From: Terrimonas sp937888905
GTDB lineage: Bacteria > Bacteroidota > Bacteroidia > Chitinophagales > Chitinophagaceae
Direction of reading: 5' to 3'
Length of the DNA stretch: 64,000 nt
NCBI GenBank assembly: GCA_937888905.1
Contig: CALATA010000022.1
Location: forward strand, 62,001 to 126,000
Each line of letters opens with the position of its first letter. Positions within the stretch are counted from its first letter, which is position 1. The notes beneath the pieces are model-generated. The model ran no database searches and was not told the DNA's origin. It saw only the letters and a list, made by a program, of their open reading frames with translations. Both the position numbers and the translations under genes were made by a program. This document shows, in pieces, positions 27,192 through 36,540 of the stretch.

Positions 27192-28337
27192 ATGAAAATC
27201 TTGTTATCCATCCTTTTTTGTTTTACAGGCATTATCAGCGGCTATGCGCAACAGGATACTTCGATACGCGTCTGCGTAGACATAGAACTAACCAAAGAGA
27301 AAAAATCACAATCGGTTCATAGCGAGATAAAATTCCTGTCGACTTCGTCGTATATCGACACTTCATGGGTACCAGGTTTGCAGCAGCGGCTTACAGATTC
27401 TGTGCGGGTTGTACAAGATGCGGAAGCGGGAACGTATATCATCACCATACTATTCAAAGTATATAAGGACGGCTACTTTGAAGACATACATGCGTACGGT
27501 TATACTGGTTGGGGACTTAGTTCCAGCGCTTATGATCAGATCAGGAAAACAGGCAGAAGGGGCTGGAGACCCGCTCCACAATCGGGAAGAGAAGTAAAAC
27601 CATACCGGACATCGCTGGTAACAAGTGGAGTAAGTGATCTGAAAAAGACAACTCTACCTGTCTCTGCACGTATTGATGTAGACGTTACCAAGACGAGAAA
27701 ATCACAAACCGTTTATAGTAAAGTGCACTTCCTGTCGGGTATTCCAGATGATGACACCTCCTGGGTGCCGAAGCTGGAGCAACAGCTCAACGAAACAGTG
27801 CGGGTTGACAAACGAGCGAAAAAAGGCAAATACTTTGTGGCTGCACAATTTATAGTAGGGAAAGGAGGTACTTTCTCCGATATCCGTTGCCTGAGCGATC
27901 CGGGAAACGAACTATGTCAGCAGGTTGTGAGAGTGCTCAAAAAACAGTCAAACTGGTTCCCCGCCGAGCAAAAAGAGGGAATGCATGTCATAGTTTACGA
28001 ACAACTAGACATCGAAATCATTAAAGAGAAAAAGCCGGAAAAGGTGTATGCCAACGTAAAAATCAGGTATCCGTTTCCGGGTTGGGACTATTCCTGGACG
28101 CAAACGCTGGAGGAAAAACTCAACCAATCCATGAACATTGATAAGCGGGTTAAAAAGGGGAAGCATCTGCTGACAGTCAGTTATCGTGCGATGAGAGATA
28201 GTACATTCGGTGAAATCCGTTGTTTAAATAATCCTGCTTATAACATATACGATGAGGTATTGAAGGTGCTCAGTACCTATAAAAAAACATGGCCTGCTAC
28301 TACGCAGCCGGTGGTAGCGGTTAAGGAAGAGCAATGA
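27192..28337 (+). CDS. Secreted protein with three TonB-C-like domains
   Basis: 381 residues with signal peptide MKILLSILFCFTGIISGYAQ. Three units of about 100-115 residues follow. Each has a DTSWVP or similar core, then GKYFVAAQFIVGKGGTFSDIRCL-type strands and WFPAEQ- or WRPAPQ-type ends, the layout of TonB C-terminal domains. Unit two fits best; unit one has lost the Gly of the FSDIRCL strand, and unit three ends in WPATTQPV. There is no transmembrane anchor or Pro-rich spacer, so it is not a normal TonB. It may bind partner or outer-membrane proteins by analogy. Confidence 0.82.
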   Translation: MKILLSILFCFTGIISGYAQQDTSIRVCVDIELTKEKKSQSVHSEIKFLSTSSYIDTSWVPGLQQRLTDSVRVVQDAEAGTYIITILFKVYKDGYFEDIHAYGYTGWGLSSSAYDQIRKTGRRGWRPAPQSGREVKPYRTSLVTSGVSDLKKTTLPVSARIDVDVTKTRKSQTVYSKVHFLSGIPDDDTSWVPKLEQQLNETVRVDKRAKKGKYFVAAQFIVGKGGTFSDIRCLSDPGNELCQQVVRVLKKQSNWFPAEQKEGMHVIVYEQLDIEIIKEKKPEKVYANVKIRYPFPGWDYSWTQTLEEKLNQSMNIDKRVKKGKHLLTVSYRAMRDSTFGEIRCLNNPAYNIYDEVLKVLSTYKKTWPATTQPVVAVKEEQ

Positions 28338-28460
28338 TTATTATGCGTGTTTTCCTCAATAAGCTGTACCATGTTTTTATTGAAGGAAGAAAGCCGGGAA
28401 CCTGGTGTAGCAAAAAAATCCAGGTCAGCGTTCTCCACCTCAACAATCGCTTTTTGCAGC

Positions 28461-28561
28461 ACCGGGACATTTATTTATAATAACAACTCTCCTACCAAGG
28501 TTTCTATCACATACCTCACGGTAGGCCCGCCACTCGCGTACCAGAATTGGAATTGGAGTAA
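28461..28561 (+). pseudogene. Truncated copy of lipoprotein 24588-25202
   Basis: Only about 33 codons matching the lipoprotein end remain (TFIYNNNSPTKVSIT, TVGPPLA). A two-base insertion at CTCGCGTACC shifts the frame relative to copy 1. There is no signal peptide or start of its own; the longer frame from 28347 is accidental. Confidence 0.75.
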
Positions 28562-28584
28562 GGAAGTAAGATAACTTTTTTATC

Positions 28585-28620
28585 AGGACCAATACCATTG
28601 CTGGTATTGGTCCTTTTTTT
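28585..28620 (+). terminator. Rho-independent terminator (copy 2)
   Basis: Arm AGGACCAATACC pairs perfectly with GGTATTGGTCCT across a six-base loop, then seven T. Better paired than copy 1. Confidence 0.85.
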
Positions 28621-28700
28621 ATAATAAACCTGGCATAACGAACGAGTTTTGTGTAAAAAAAATGAATCGGGCATCAGGAGTTACATAAAGAATTTCGTTT

Positions 28701-29024
28701 ATGAAAATGTATATCTTGGTTAAGCGGGACGTTCCGGACAAATTTGTTCCTGTCATTACCGCGCATGCATCACTGGCCTGTTTCCGAAAATTTGAACACC
28801 ATCCAAACATGCAGACCTGGATCAACGGGATATTTAAAAAAGTGGTTTGTGCGGTGAATGATAAAGAATTTGAAAATGCAAAAAAGGAAGCCGATCACAT
28901 TGTGCTGACCGAATCGGCATTGGATAACCAGGAGGTCTGTATTGCCTTCTCGCCGCGTGAAGAATATGCAAAAATGTTCCGCTTTCTTAAAATGTGGACA
29001 CCACAAAACATGGCGCCAGAATAG
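28701..29024 (+). CDS. PTH2-like small protein, copy 2
   Basis: 107 residues, closely similar to 25342-25656. Substitutions are mostly conservative (for example VPDKF, HHPNM, CAVNDKEF, TPQNMAPE). The reading frame is intact in both copies, which argues that the product is still under selection. See copy 1 for the fold. Function unknown. Confidence 0.65.
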   Translation: MKMYILVKRDVPDKFVPVITAHASLACFRKFEHHPNMQTWINGIFKKVVCAVNDKEFENAKKEADHIVLTESALDNQEVCIAFSPREEYAKMFRFLKMWTPQNMAPE

Positions 29025-29050
29025 GGCGGTTTAAAAAATTCATTCAAAAT

Positions 29051-29078
29051 ATAAATGGCTGAAATCAGCCATTTATAT
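29051..29078. terminator. Bidirectional terminator
   Basis: Stem ATAAATGGCTGA with its complement around AA; it serves the convergent genes on both sides. Confidence 0.75.
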
Positions 29079-29079
29079 T

Positions 29080-29403
29080 TTATCCGGTAACTTTCAGCGA
29101 CTGTATCAATCCATCAGCTATTTGTAAATGATAACTCAATACAATAGGACTGCCATCAAACTTCCCTGACACTTCTGTCTTTAAAAGGCTTTCCGGTCCT
29201 TTTTCTTCGAAGCTTATGGGCTGCATAGTGGCCTCGTATCGTTCGTTGGCGTCCGCAATCCAAAGTTCAATCTCTTTTCGTCCTTTGTGTGTTTTGCCTT
29301 CATCATGCACTATGGCTGTTTCGGAAAAACAATTTGCGTAAGCAATGCTATCAAAATTGTTTTGTGTCTTTACCAGATCTGACACTACTTTCGGTAAGTT
29401 CAT
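29080..29403 (-). CDS. SnoaL-like NTF2-fold protein
   Basis: 107 residues starting MNLPKVVSDLVKTQNNFDS; AIVHDEGKTHKGRKEIELWI and the beta-sheet after it match the SnoaL-like pattern. It is the second gene after the SDR on the same strand (21 bases between), so the two are probably co-transcribed and act on the same small molecule. Confidence 0.85.
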   Translation of the reverse strand: MNLPKVVSDLVKTQNNFDSIAYANCFSETAIVHDEGKTHKGRKEIELWIADANERYEATMQPISFEEKGPESLLKTEVSGKFDGSPIVLSYHLQIADGLIQSLKVTG

Positions 29404-29424
29404 TGTTTTTAAATTTTGAGGTTA

Positions 29425-30216
29425 TTAAATAGTGGGTACGGTGCCGCCGTCGATTACAAAATTTGTCCCTGTTAAATAATTGGCTCGTGGGGAAACAAGA
29501 AAACCGACCAATTCTGCAACTTCTTCTGGTTGCGCTGGTCTGCCATAAGGTATGCCGCCCAGTGCATCCATGACACTTTGCTGGGCTTCTTCTACGGTAC
29601 TATTGGCATTTCTCGCGATCTCGCCCAACCAGGCTTTCGATGCTGTTGTATTAATCCATCCTGGGGAAACAGTCAGTACACGTACGCCTTTGGGCGTAAC
29701 TTCATTCGATAAACTCTTGCTGTAATTGATTAGTCCGGCTTTTGCGGCTGCATAGGGCAAGGTAGATTCGAACAATGGTAGCTTGCCCTGGATGGAGGCG
29801 ATGTGAATAATAACACCGCTTCTCCGGTCGATCATCTGTGGCAAAAATCCTCTGTCCAGGCGGACAGGGGCGAGCAGATTAGCCTGTAATGTAGACTCCC
29901 AGTCATCATCGGACAGTACGGCGAAGCCGCCGGCGGGTGTTACCGAAGAGCCAAGGTTGTTTACGAGAATATCCAGTCTTCCGTAAGTGGATAACACTTC
30001 GTTGACTACTTTTTGTGTGCCTTCAGTCTTACTCAGGTCGGCAGGAATGAAATGCAACTGGTCATTTTCCTTTTCCGGTGCGTTCCTGGCGGTAATGATC
30101 ACTGTTGCGCCCGCTTGTAAAAGCCTTTCCGCAATGGCTCTCCCGGCTCCTTTTGTACCTCCCGTTACCAGTGCGATCTTTCCCGATAACTCGTTGTTGA
30201 AATTAAACTGTTCCAT
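29425..30216 (-). CDS. SDR-family oxidoreductase
   Basis: 263 residues with classical marks: TGGTKGAGRAIAE, DILVNNLGSS, HIASIQGK (catalytic Ser) and YAAAK. C-terminal YLTGTNFVIDGG is typical of the FabG-like group. It is first in an operon with the SnoaL-like gene and is divergent from an HxlR regulator that likely controls it. Confidence 0.92.
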   Translation of the reverse strand: MEQFNFNNELSGKIALVTGGTKGAGRAIAERLLQAGATVIITARNAPEKENDQLHFIPADLSKTEGTQKVVNEVLSTYGRLDILVNNLGSSVTPAGGFAVLSDDDWESTLQANLLAPVRLDRGFLPQMIDRRSGVIIHIASIQGKLPLFESTLPYAAAKAGLINYSKSLSNEVTPKGVRVLTVSPGWINTTASKAWLGEIARNANSTVEEAQQSVMDALGGIPYGRPAQPEEVAELVGFLVSPRANYLTGTNFVIDGGTVPTI

Positions 30217-30287
30217 TATTTTGTTTTTTCTTTAGGGCAAAATTGGCTGGTAAAAACAGTTTGGACAAGTACGGCATTACGATTCAT

Positions 30288-30340
30288 ATAGGGATAAATT
30301 ATTCCCCTATTGCACTAATTGGTACATAGCTATAGCTTTG
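30288..30340 (+). promoter_or_regulatory. HxlR-gene promoter with inverted repeat
   Basis: ATTG (30309-30312) and TAGCTTTG (30333-30340) form a -33/-7 pair with 20 bases between. The -7 box ends four bases before the ATG at 30345, suggesting leaderless transcription. ATAGGG(A) and (C)CCCTAT (30288-30310) form an inverted repeat between the divergent genes, a candidate HxlR site. Confidence 0.5.
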
Positions 30341-30344
30341 CAAT

Positions 30345-30692
30345 ATGTATGAAAGAAAGACAATTCCGAATCTGAATTGCGGGCTTGACCTGATAGGTGA
30401 AGTACTGTATGGCAAATGGAAAGTGCGTTTATTGTGGTTTATCAATGAAAATCATAAACGCCCAAGTGAACTGCAACGCAAAATTCCCGATGCTTCACGC
30501 AGGGTTTTGAATATCCAATTGAATGAATTGGAAAAGCACGGACTGATCACGAAAAAGATTTATCCCGTGGTACCACCAAAAGTGGAGTACAGTCTTACCG
30601 AATTTGGAAAGACTTTAATCCCCGTGATTGCCGCACTGGGCCAGTGGGCCGATGAACATGAGGAGCGGTTAAGGAGTGTGATATTGGAATAG
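30345..30692 (+). CDS. HxlR-family transcriptional regulator
   Basis: 115 residues beginning MYERKTIPNLNCGLDLIGEVLYGKWK, the standard HxlR opening with the Cys redox or sensing position. The winged helix follows (RPSELQRKIPDASRRVLNIQLNELEKHGLI), and the C-terminus VEYSLTEFGKTL..W closes the dimer interface. Divergently placed to the SDR/SnoaL operon, which it most likely represses in response to a reactive small molecule. Confidence 0.93.
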   Translation: MYERKTIPNLNCGLDLIGEVLYGKWKVRLLWFINENHKRPSELQRKIPDASRRVLNIQLNELEKHGLITKKIYPVVPPKVEYSLTEFGKTLIPVIAALGQWADEHEERLRSVILE

Positions 30693-30764
30693 GTTGAAAC
30701 TATAGTTTCGGAAGCTACTGTCATCTCGGATAAACAAAAATTTAATCTAAAACTGATTTCATAA

Positions 30765-31430
30765 ATGCCAGATGCATTTGCCATAAAGACAGAAAGACAT
30801 CTTCCAACAATTGAAGACCTGCAACGGCTTCTGCAGTCGCATCAAGTGGTGACGTTTAGCTATAGCTTGTTACCCGAAGGGTATATATCAGATCTCGTCT
30901 ATTCACTTCCATTTCACTCCGTTTATAACAGAGCATGGAATAAAACCGTCATTATTTCCGCCTCCGTGGCAAACGAAAAGATACTTCATAAAAAACTGGA
31001 ATTATTCGAATGTGCCAGATCCTTCAGGGAGGACGCCAATCATCTGATGAGGCTTATGGCAAAAACCTTTGACATCGATTTACAAACTTTAGATGGATTA
31101 CATGACTTAAAATATCATAAAAGTCACAAGCAGCGAGGGCTGCTAAACGAAGAATGGAGTTATTTTCTACATGGAGCCGAATGCCGGTTTGAAAGCAAAG
31201 CAACAGGGCAGGTGGTAGAAATAATAGTCGTTACCAGGCCGGAGTTCGGATATCTTGACTGTCACTTCTTTTACAACTTTATGGCGACCACAGAGCGATT
31301 TAAAGATTTGGCGGCCTATTTTGATAACAACTACCTCCATGTTTGCAAGGCAATCGATCTACTGGCACATGAAGGAGTGCTGACACGGGTTTCTGATTTG
31401 TCAATAGAGCGAAATGTTATTGCTCTATAG
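30765..31430 (+). CDS. Hypothetical protein, DUF6896-like
   Basis: 221 residues, no signal peptide. The C-terminal half contains EEWSYFLHGAECRFESKATGQVVEI and FGYLDCHFFYNFM, a pattern I associate with DUF6896 (HG.xC.F..TGQ..E and the LDxxFF box). This is a weak, memory-based assignment. DUF6896 members are sometimes found near polymorphic toxin loci, but no toxin is seen here. Starts 72 bases after the HxlR gene. Confidence 0.6.
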   Translation: MPDAFAIKTERHLPTIEDLQRLLQSHQVVTFSYSLLPEGYISDLVYSLPFHSVYNRAWNKTVIISASVANEKILHKKLELFECARSFREDANHLMRLMAKTFDIDLQTLDGLHDLKYHKSHKQRGLLNEEWSYFLHGAECRFESKATGQVVEIIVVTRPEFGYLDCHFFYNFMATTERFKDLAAYFDNNYLHVCKAIDLLAHEGVLTRVSDLSIERNVIAL

Positions 31431-31548
31431 GTGATGTACTTGGCTGAGCAGGTTGCGACCTTGAATGTAAAGATTTTTTTGAATAAGAGAGGATGTTCTT
31501 CTAGCGGGTTTACAGCGACTTTACCTATACTCCCCATCGTTTAAATAA

Positions 31549-31662
31549 TTGCGGAAGCGCCGCTGTACACAAACCGTTGAATACACCTTAGCGGCAAAAG
31601 GAGAAAAGTTAGAGCCGATTATTAACGAACTGTATAAATGGTGCGTTAAATATGTGGGGTGA
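31549..31662 (+). pseudogene. HxlR regulator C-terminal remnant
   Basis: Thirty-seven codons after a stop give RKRRCTQTVEYTLAAKGEKLEPIINELYKW, the HxlR C-terminus (compare VEYSLTEFGKTL in the intact gene at 30345). No helix-turn-helix part or start remains. Confidence 0.7.
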
Positions 31663-31724
31663 TGTGTGTTCGTGGATTCTAATAATTGTGTTCTGTATGA
31701 CGTGGGTGATGAGATAAAAAATCA

Positions 31725-31760
31725 ACAAAGGCAAACGGGGTAACCTGTTTGCCTTTGTCT
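31725..31760. terminator. Terminator hairpin
   Basis: Arms ACAAAGGCAAAC and GTTTGCCTTTGT pair perfectly around ten bases. The minus strand T run points to the gene ending at 31791. Confidence 0.75.
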
Positions 31761-31790
31761 TATTGATTCAATAGTACTGCAGTCAGGCTG

Positions 31791-32162
31791 CTAAATTCCT
31801 ATCACAAAATCTGCGCAGGCTTGCTGAAATCCCCAATAGTAGCCATTCCAGCCATCGTTGACATCTTTCATTGAAAGAACGTATCCGCCATAATCGGTAT
31901 TAACCGAGCTGGCGGCCAGCATGCATTTTTGGTAATCATCATTGGCGTCTTTGAAGGTAATGATCGATCCGCCGAAATAATCCCTGGAAACCTGGACCAT
32001 TATCAGTCCCCATTCAGGATGTGCATCGGCTGCCATCTTAAGCTTTTCCGTTGCAAACTCATAGCCCGCGATAAAACCCTGTTCGAAAGTCTGAGCGGAA
32101 GCATTGGTACTCTTTAATGTAATGATGGCCGTTAATAAGAAAACGGTTAAAAGTTTTTTCAT
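31791..32162 (-). CDS. Small exported protein of unknown function
   Basis: 123 residues with signal peptide MKKLLTVFLLTAIITLKSTNASAQ. The mature part has aromatic and Gly-rich turns (EWGLIMVQVSRDYFGGS, NDGWNGYYWGFQQ) and two Cys that might form a disulfide. No family recognised. Confidence 0.7.
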   Translation of the reverse strand: MKKLLTVFLLTAIITLKSTNASAQTFEQGFIAGYEFATEKLKMAADAHPEWGLIMVQVSRDYFGGSIITFKDANDDYQKCMLAASSVNTDYGGYVLSMKDVNDGWNGYYWGFQQACADFVIGI

Positions 32163-32317
32163 AAAATCAGGTTTGGTTTATTAATATCCTGAAGATAGAA
32201 ACTTGCATTGGCAATTGCAATAGCAGGGCGTCGTAAAAACATTTTATGACTATACTAAACTTAGCATGTGGTATTGAAATGACAAGTCGCGGAATTCACT
32301 GGCAGCCAGCCATGAAA

Positions 32318-32343
32318 AAAGCTGCAAACATTAATGCAGCTTT
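32318..32343 (-). terminator. Terminator of the S41 peptidase gene
   Basis: AAAGCTGCA and TGCAGCTTT form a nine-bp stem; on the minus strand the right arm runs into six T. Confidence 0.7.
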
Positions 32344-32447
32344 GCCCCGATGAAGAGTTATTGAACTAATTCCGTTAACGCAATACCAGGTAATATATCA
32401 TGCTCTTAATCATAATAACGCTGAATGCCAATGCTGTTAAAGGGTGG

Positions 32448-33578
32448 TCATCGGCCACCTGCTTGTTCCAACTGTTCCTGGATAAACCTGATCTTATCCT
32501 TTCTTTGTGGATCGATCTTTACAGTTGGTGTAATACCGATATTATCGATAGGATGGTCCGGCAATCTTGTAGAGCGGGCAATGGGTATGACGAGGTTAAA
32601 GTTATCATCAGGAATATCGAAAAAATGGGCATTATCATAATCGAGAATACCCGCAGAATTTTCTCCGTAAACGGTTACTTTTTTGCTCTGCATGGCGGTC
32701 AATAAAAAAGATTCTGCCGAGCTTGCACTATTACGATCTATTAATATGGCAATATGATTGGGATATGCGTAGACAGAATCAAGCTTGCTTTCGAAATACT
32801 TCTTGCCATAAGGATTTACATATCCGGAAGGGTTGGCCTTCATCAGACCGATCAGGCGCAGGGTAAATTCTTTTGCAGTAGCTGAAAGGTCTTCATCTTT
32901 TAAACTTTCTTCGAGAATTTCAATATTGCTTTTTGAAGATCTGAATTCATCCGGGTATGTTTTAACCGGTGTTGTATAAATAAAAGGCAGGAGATTGCTG
33001 AAAGCGTAGTCAGTACCTCCGCTATTCCCCCTGATATCGATGATCCAGTTCGATGTTTCACTCAACCATGTTTCGTTTCCTTTGAGCAAGCTGTCAATTA
33101 TGCCTTTTTGGTTCCATTCAAATGAAGGTAGGCGTATCAGCAAAGTAGAGGGACCCAACTTTGTGATGCTGCTGGTAGTGGACAATACTTCATCTGGTGG
33201 CGGAGAAACGGCGGGCTTACTAAGCAGGGCATTTAATCTTTTTACAGCGTCAGGATTTTTCTCCCGGTATCGCCAATCCAGTTGAACGCGTAAATGGCGA
33301 TCCTTAAAATAATTTGTCCAGGTCCGTAATAGCAGATAGCAGGAATCTGTGATATTTGAGGTCTGTGCTTTCTGGCGTAATCGTTTGGTAAATGCATTGA
33401 AATCTTTCCGGGTCTCCTTTTTTACTTTATCGGGAAAGCCAGCATAACTCGCTGTCACCCGGTTGACCATCGTATCAAAATTTGCCAGGCAGTCGCAATC
33501 CTGAGCCTTTAAATGCTGGCTGCATAATATAAACACGCAAAAAAGGCTGGCTTTCAGGGCAGTAATCATACAATACAT
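32448..33578 (-). CDS. S41-family peptidase
   Basis: 376 residues with signal sequence (ITALKASLFCVFILCSQ..). The S41 core is seen from WIIDIRGNSGG, the TSP-like oxyanion region, to the nucleophile segment IDRNSASSAESFLL, and ends in GITPTVKI. A second ATG nine bases downstream is an equally good start. It is periplasmic and likely a C-terminal-processing protease, but lacks a recognisable PDZ domain. Confidence 0.88.
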   Translation of the reverse strand: MYCMITALKASLFCVFILCSQHLKAQDCDCLANFDTMVNRVTASYAGFPDKVKKETRKDFNAFTKRLRQKAQTSNITDSCYLLLRTWTNYFKDRHLRVQLDWRYREKNPDAVKRLNALLSKPAVSPPPDEVLSTTSSITKLGPSTLLIRLPSFEWNQKGIIDSLLKGNETWLSETSNWIIDIRGNSGGTDYAFSNLLPFIYTTPVKTYPDEFRSSKSNIEILEESLKDEDLSATAKEFTLRLIGLMKANPSGYVNPYGKKYFESKLDSVYAYPNHIAILIDRNSASSAESFLLTAMQSKKVTVYGENSAGILDYDNAHFFDIPDDNFNLVIPIARSTRLPDHPIDNIGITPTVKIDPQRKDKIRFIQEQLEQAGGR

Positions 33579-33911
33579 ACGGTTGAGAAGGGTGTTTTGT
33601 TACAGGAACGACGGCCAGGCAGCAAAAGAAGACGCAGGTTCACAGATTTACAACAATGCAGCGCGCGCAAGAGGCTTTGTGCTATGGCAGCGGAAGAATA
33701 AGTGCTAATCACTATTAATTCTATCTGACTTTATTTCCCGAACCCGGCTAAGGAAAAAGAAATCCGCAGGCCACAAAACCCGTACGTTAGCTGTTACTCG
33801 TACGGGCCAGTACCCCATTTCATCGTTTCTTTTTGCCTACAACAACCTGAACTTTGGCTACAACTGTTTTTTCAATGATGCGGAACTTCGTTCCAACAAA
33901 AACACATTAAA
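33579..33911. other. Intergenic region, no gene seen
   Basis: About 330 bases between the divergent peptidase and epimerase genes. No frame shows a start and family-like composition. Confidence 0.4.
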
Positions 33912-34787
33912 ATGAAAATATTTGTAACAGGAGCTTCGGGCTTCATCGGTTCTGCGGTAACCAGGGAGTTGGTCGGTGCAGGACACCAGGTAGTTGGTTT
34001 AGCCCGCTCAGACGAATCGGCAAAAAAAATCCGCGAGAGCGGAGCAGATGTTTTGATCGGCGACCTTACTGATCTGGAAGTGTTAAAACAAGGCGCGTTA
34101 AACGCTGATGGTGTTATACACACAGGTTTTATTCACGACTTTTCCCGGTATGAAAATGCGGCGGCAATAGATAAGACTGCTATTGATACTATGGGCGAGG
34201 CTTTAGTCGGTACAGATAAGCCCATAGTGGTATCGGCCGGTATTTTAGGTTTGCCCCTTCACGATGGATTTGTAACGGAAGAAAGCGTAGCAAAATATTC
34301 CATTCGTTTTTCGGAGGCAGCAGCTTTAGCATTAGCGGAAAAAGGCGTACATGCCTCGGCAGTTCGTTTATCACCATCTGTACACGACAAAGGAGATCAT
34401 GGGTTTGTGCCGTTTATCATTTCACAGGCTCGTAGACATGGTGTTTCGGCCTATCCCGGAAATGGGACGAATCGTTGGTCTGCCGTACACCGCTTAGATG
34501 CTGCAACATTATTTCGTTTGGCCGCAGAAAAGGCAGCAAAAGGTGCTTTATATAATGCCGTGGGTGATACGGACATTGAAATTAAAAGAGTGGCCGAATT
34601 GATCGGTGAAAATCTCAACCTACCTACAGCATCTTTATCAGAAGAGGAAACCGCCGCACATTTTGAATGGATGAGTCGCTTTATCGTGTTTGACAATCCG
34701 GCAACCAGCTTAAAAACACAAGAGCTGCTGGGCTGGCGGCCGAAACACATAGGATTGTTGGAAGACATGCAACAAAACTATTTTTAG
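33912..34787 (+). CDS. NAD-dependent epimerase/extended-SDR protein
   Basis: 291 residues. The N-terminus is MKIFVTGASGFIGSAVTRELV, a Rossmann fold with GxxGxxG; DLTDLE and TDKPIVVSAG follow. The usual catalytic YxxxK is not clear (YSIRFSEAA), so the chemistry may differ or use another base. C-terminal LGWRPKHIGLLED is family-like. An AraC-type regulator lies downstream, in the same direction. Confidence 0.88.
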   Translation: MKIFVTGASGFIGSAVTRELVGAGHQVVGLARSDESAKKIRESGADVLIGDLTDLEVLKQGALNADGVIHTGFIHDFSRYENAAAIDKTAIDTMGEALVGTDKPIVVSAGILGLPLHDGFVTEESVAKYSIRFSEAAALALAEKGVHASAVRLSPSVHDKGDHGFVPFIISQARRHGVSAYPGNGTNRWSAVHRLDAATLFRLAAEKAAKGALYNAVGDTDIEIKRVAELIGENLNLPTASLSEEETAAHFEWMSRFIVFDNPATSLKTQELLGWRPKHIGLLEDMQQNYF

Positions 34788-34920
34788 CGTAAACGCATTG
34801 CATAAAATATATTTACATAACAGGAATTTGCAGCGGATGGCCTGATAATTAAACATTAGATGGTATCGCTAAGAACCTGTATACGTGAATGAGCAAATTC
34901 GACTGCTATAAAGTGGTTAT

Positions 34921-35847
34921 ATGGAGCAAAATCGAACGGTACGAATAAAAACCATCAGCGAATTTCACCAATTGAGAGGGTTGCCCAAGCCCGATCATCC
35001 GCTGATCAGCATTGTAGACTATGCTTCCATAAAACGCCCTCCAGACACCAACGAAGTAAACTGGATCTTTGACTTCTACCAGGTTTCGGTTAAACGGGGC
35101 ATTGAAGGAATAATGAAGTATGGGCAACAGGAGTATGCTTTTGATTTTAATGAAGGAGTTATGTTTTTCATTGCGCCTAACCAGGTTTTTAAAATCCAGT
35201 TAGGCAATCATACTACCAAAGAACGTTCCGGGTGGATGTTGCTTATCCACCCGGATTTCTTTTGGAATACCTCATTGGCCAGGAACATTAAGGGATACGA
35301 GTTTTTTGATTACTCGGTAAATGAAGCACTGTTTCTTTCAAATAAGGAAGAAAAAACATTGAATGGGATTATTGATAACATCCGGCAGGAGTATCATTCC
35401 AATATTGATCAATTTAGCAAGCAGATCATTGTCTCGCATATTGAAGCCTTACTCAATTATTCTGAAAGGTTCTATCACCGCCAATTTATTGTAAGAGAAA
35501 AAGCCAATCACCAGATTTTGGAAAGACTGGAGGATTTGCTTGCCCGCTATTTTGACAATGAAGAACTGATTTCAAAAGGTGTGCCTACGGTACAATATAT
35601 TGCAGAAACCTTAAACGTATCGCCCAAGTATTTAAGTGGTCTATTGAAAGTGCTTACCGGGCAAAGCACACAGCAACATATACATGAAAAACTGATAGAA
35701 AAAGCCAAAGAAAAATTATCTACCACTCATTTATCGGTCAGTGAAATTGCTTACGAGTTGGGCTTCGAGCACTCGCAATCATTTAGTAAGCTGTTCAAAA
35801 CGAAAACCAAATTATCCCCTTTGGAGTTCAGGCAATCGTTTAATTGA
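34921..35847 (+). CDS. AraC-family transcriptional regulator
   Basis: 308 residues: an N-terminal cupin-like part (residues 60-130), then HTH regions YIAETLNVSPKYLSGLL and VSEIAYELGFEHSQSFSKLFK. It follows the extended-SDR gene and may control it, although no operator is evident. Confidence 0.92.
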   Translation: MEQNRTVRIKTISEFHQLRGLPKPDHPLISIVDYASIKRPPDTNEVNWIFDFYQVSVKRGIEGIMKYGQQEYAFDFNEGVMFFIAPNQVFKIQLGNHTTKERSGWMLLIHPDFFWNTSLARNIKGYEFFDYSVNEALFLSNKEEKTLNGIIDNIRQEYHSNIDQFSKQIIVSHIEALLNYSERFYHRQFIVREKANHQILERLEDLLARYFDNEELISKGVPTVQYIAETLNVSPKYLSGLLKVLTGQSTQQHIHEKLIEKAKEKLSTTHLSVSEIAYELGFEHSQSFSKLFKTKTKLSPLEFRQSFN

Positions 35848-36540
35848 TGCGAGATGTATATCTATCGTTTTCGAAAATTAGAACGCCAATTGGCCTTAAA
35901 TAAAACCGTCTCGCACACTCTTCACTTTATATTCAGCTATGGCAAAAATATTGCATCGACAAGCTGTTGAAGCTATATTCTCCATTATACTTTAGTATCT
36001 GTAAACTGGATGTGGCAGATAATAGTTCGTAACAGAGCTTGTTTGACCAAGAGTTAAATTAATACGCGGCTTTGATTTCCGGGCGAACAGGACTTTCCGG
36101 ATTTCAACTTTACCGGAGCCTAGATCAATGAATGTCCGGACGCTTAAGGTAGCAGAGGTCCCACCCCGAATTGTTTAATAGCAATTTTAGTATCTTACGT
36201 ACAGCATTAGAATATGTTGGAAAAAACCAAGACATGGGCGGGAATGTTAGCTGTATCAAGAAGGAGCAAGAACAAAAAGTCAGTGATAGACATGTGAAGG
36301 TGCAGGGAAAGACTAAAGAGTTGGAAAAGAAAGAGACGAAATTATTAACGGCAGGTTGATAGTAAGGCAGCAAAAGCTGTCTTTTTAAAGCCCGGAAAAC
36401 TGCTGACAAGGGGAAGGGTCAGCAGCGTGGGGGTTGGGAAAATTGGGGCAACTTATTATTATTATAATACTAAATTGTTTAGCGGTATTGGCTCAATCAA
36501 TGATCCGTGCTTAACCCGCTATGACTGGTGAGAAAGTATT
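35848..36540. other. AT-rich intergenic region at island edge
   Basis: About 690 bases with no credible gene. Small forward (36171) and reverse (36125) frames overlap each other and start with a TTG or lack family-like sequence. The base composition turns AT-rich towards the right. No copy of the tRNA-Asn 3' end was found by eye. Confidence 0.4.

Larger units (their letters stand above)
28461..28999 (+). repeat. Segmental duplication of 25104-25640
   Basis: Over about 540 bases this segment matches the earlier one, with scattered differences. It carries the lipoprotein 3' end, the terminator and a PTH2-like gene. Similarity begins near ACCGG(C/G)AC(G/A)TTTATTT and fades after AAAATGTGG. The left junction lies inside the lipoprotein reading frame, so copy 2 lacks its 5' part. 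Confidence 0.85.

Noticed and set aside
36125..36409. Small genes in the region before the ABC-3C operon
   Set aside because: Opposing frames overlap each other, starts are poor and no family-like sequence is seen.
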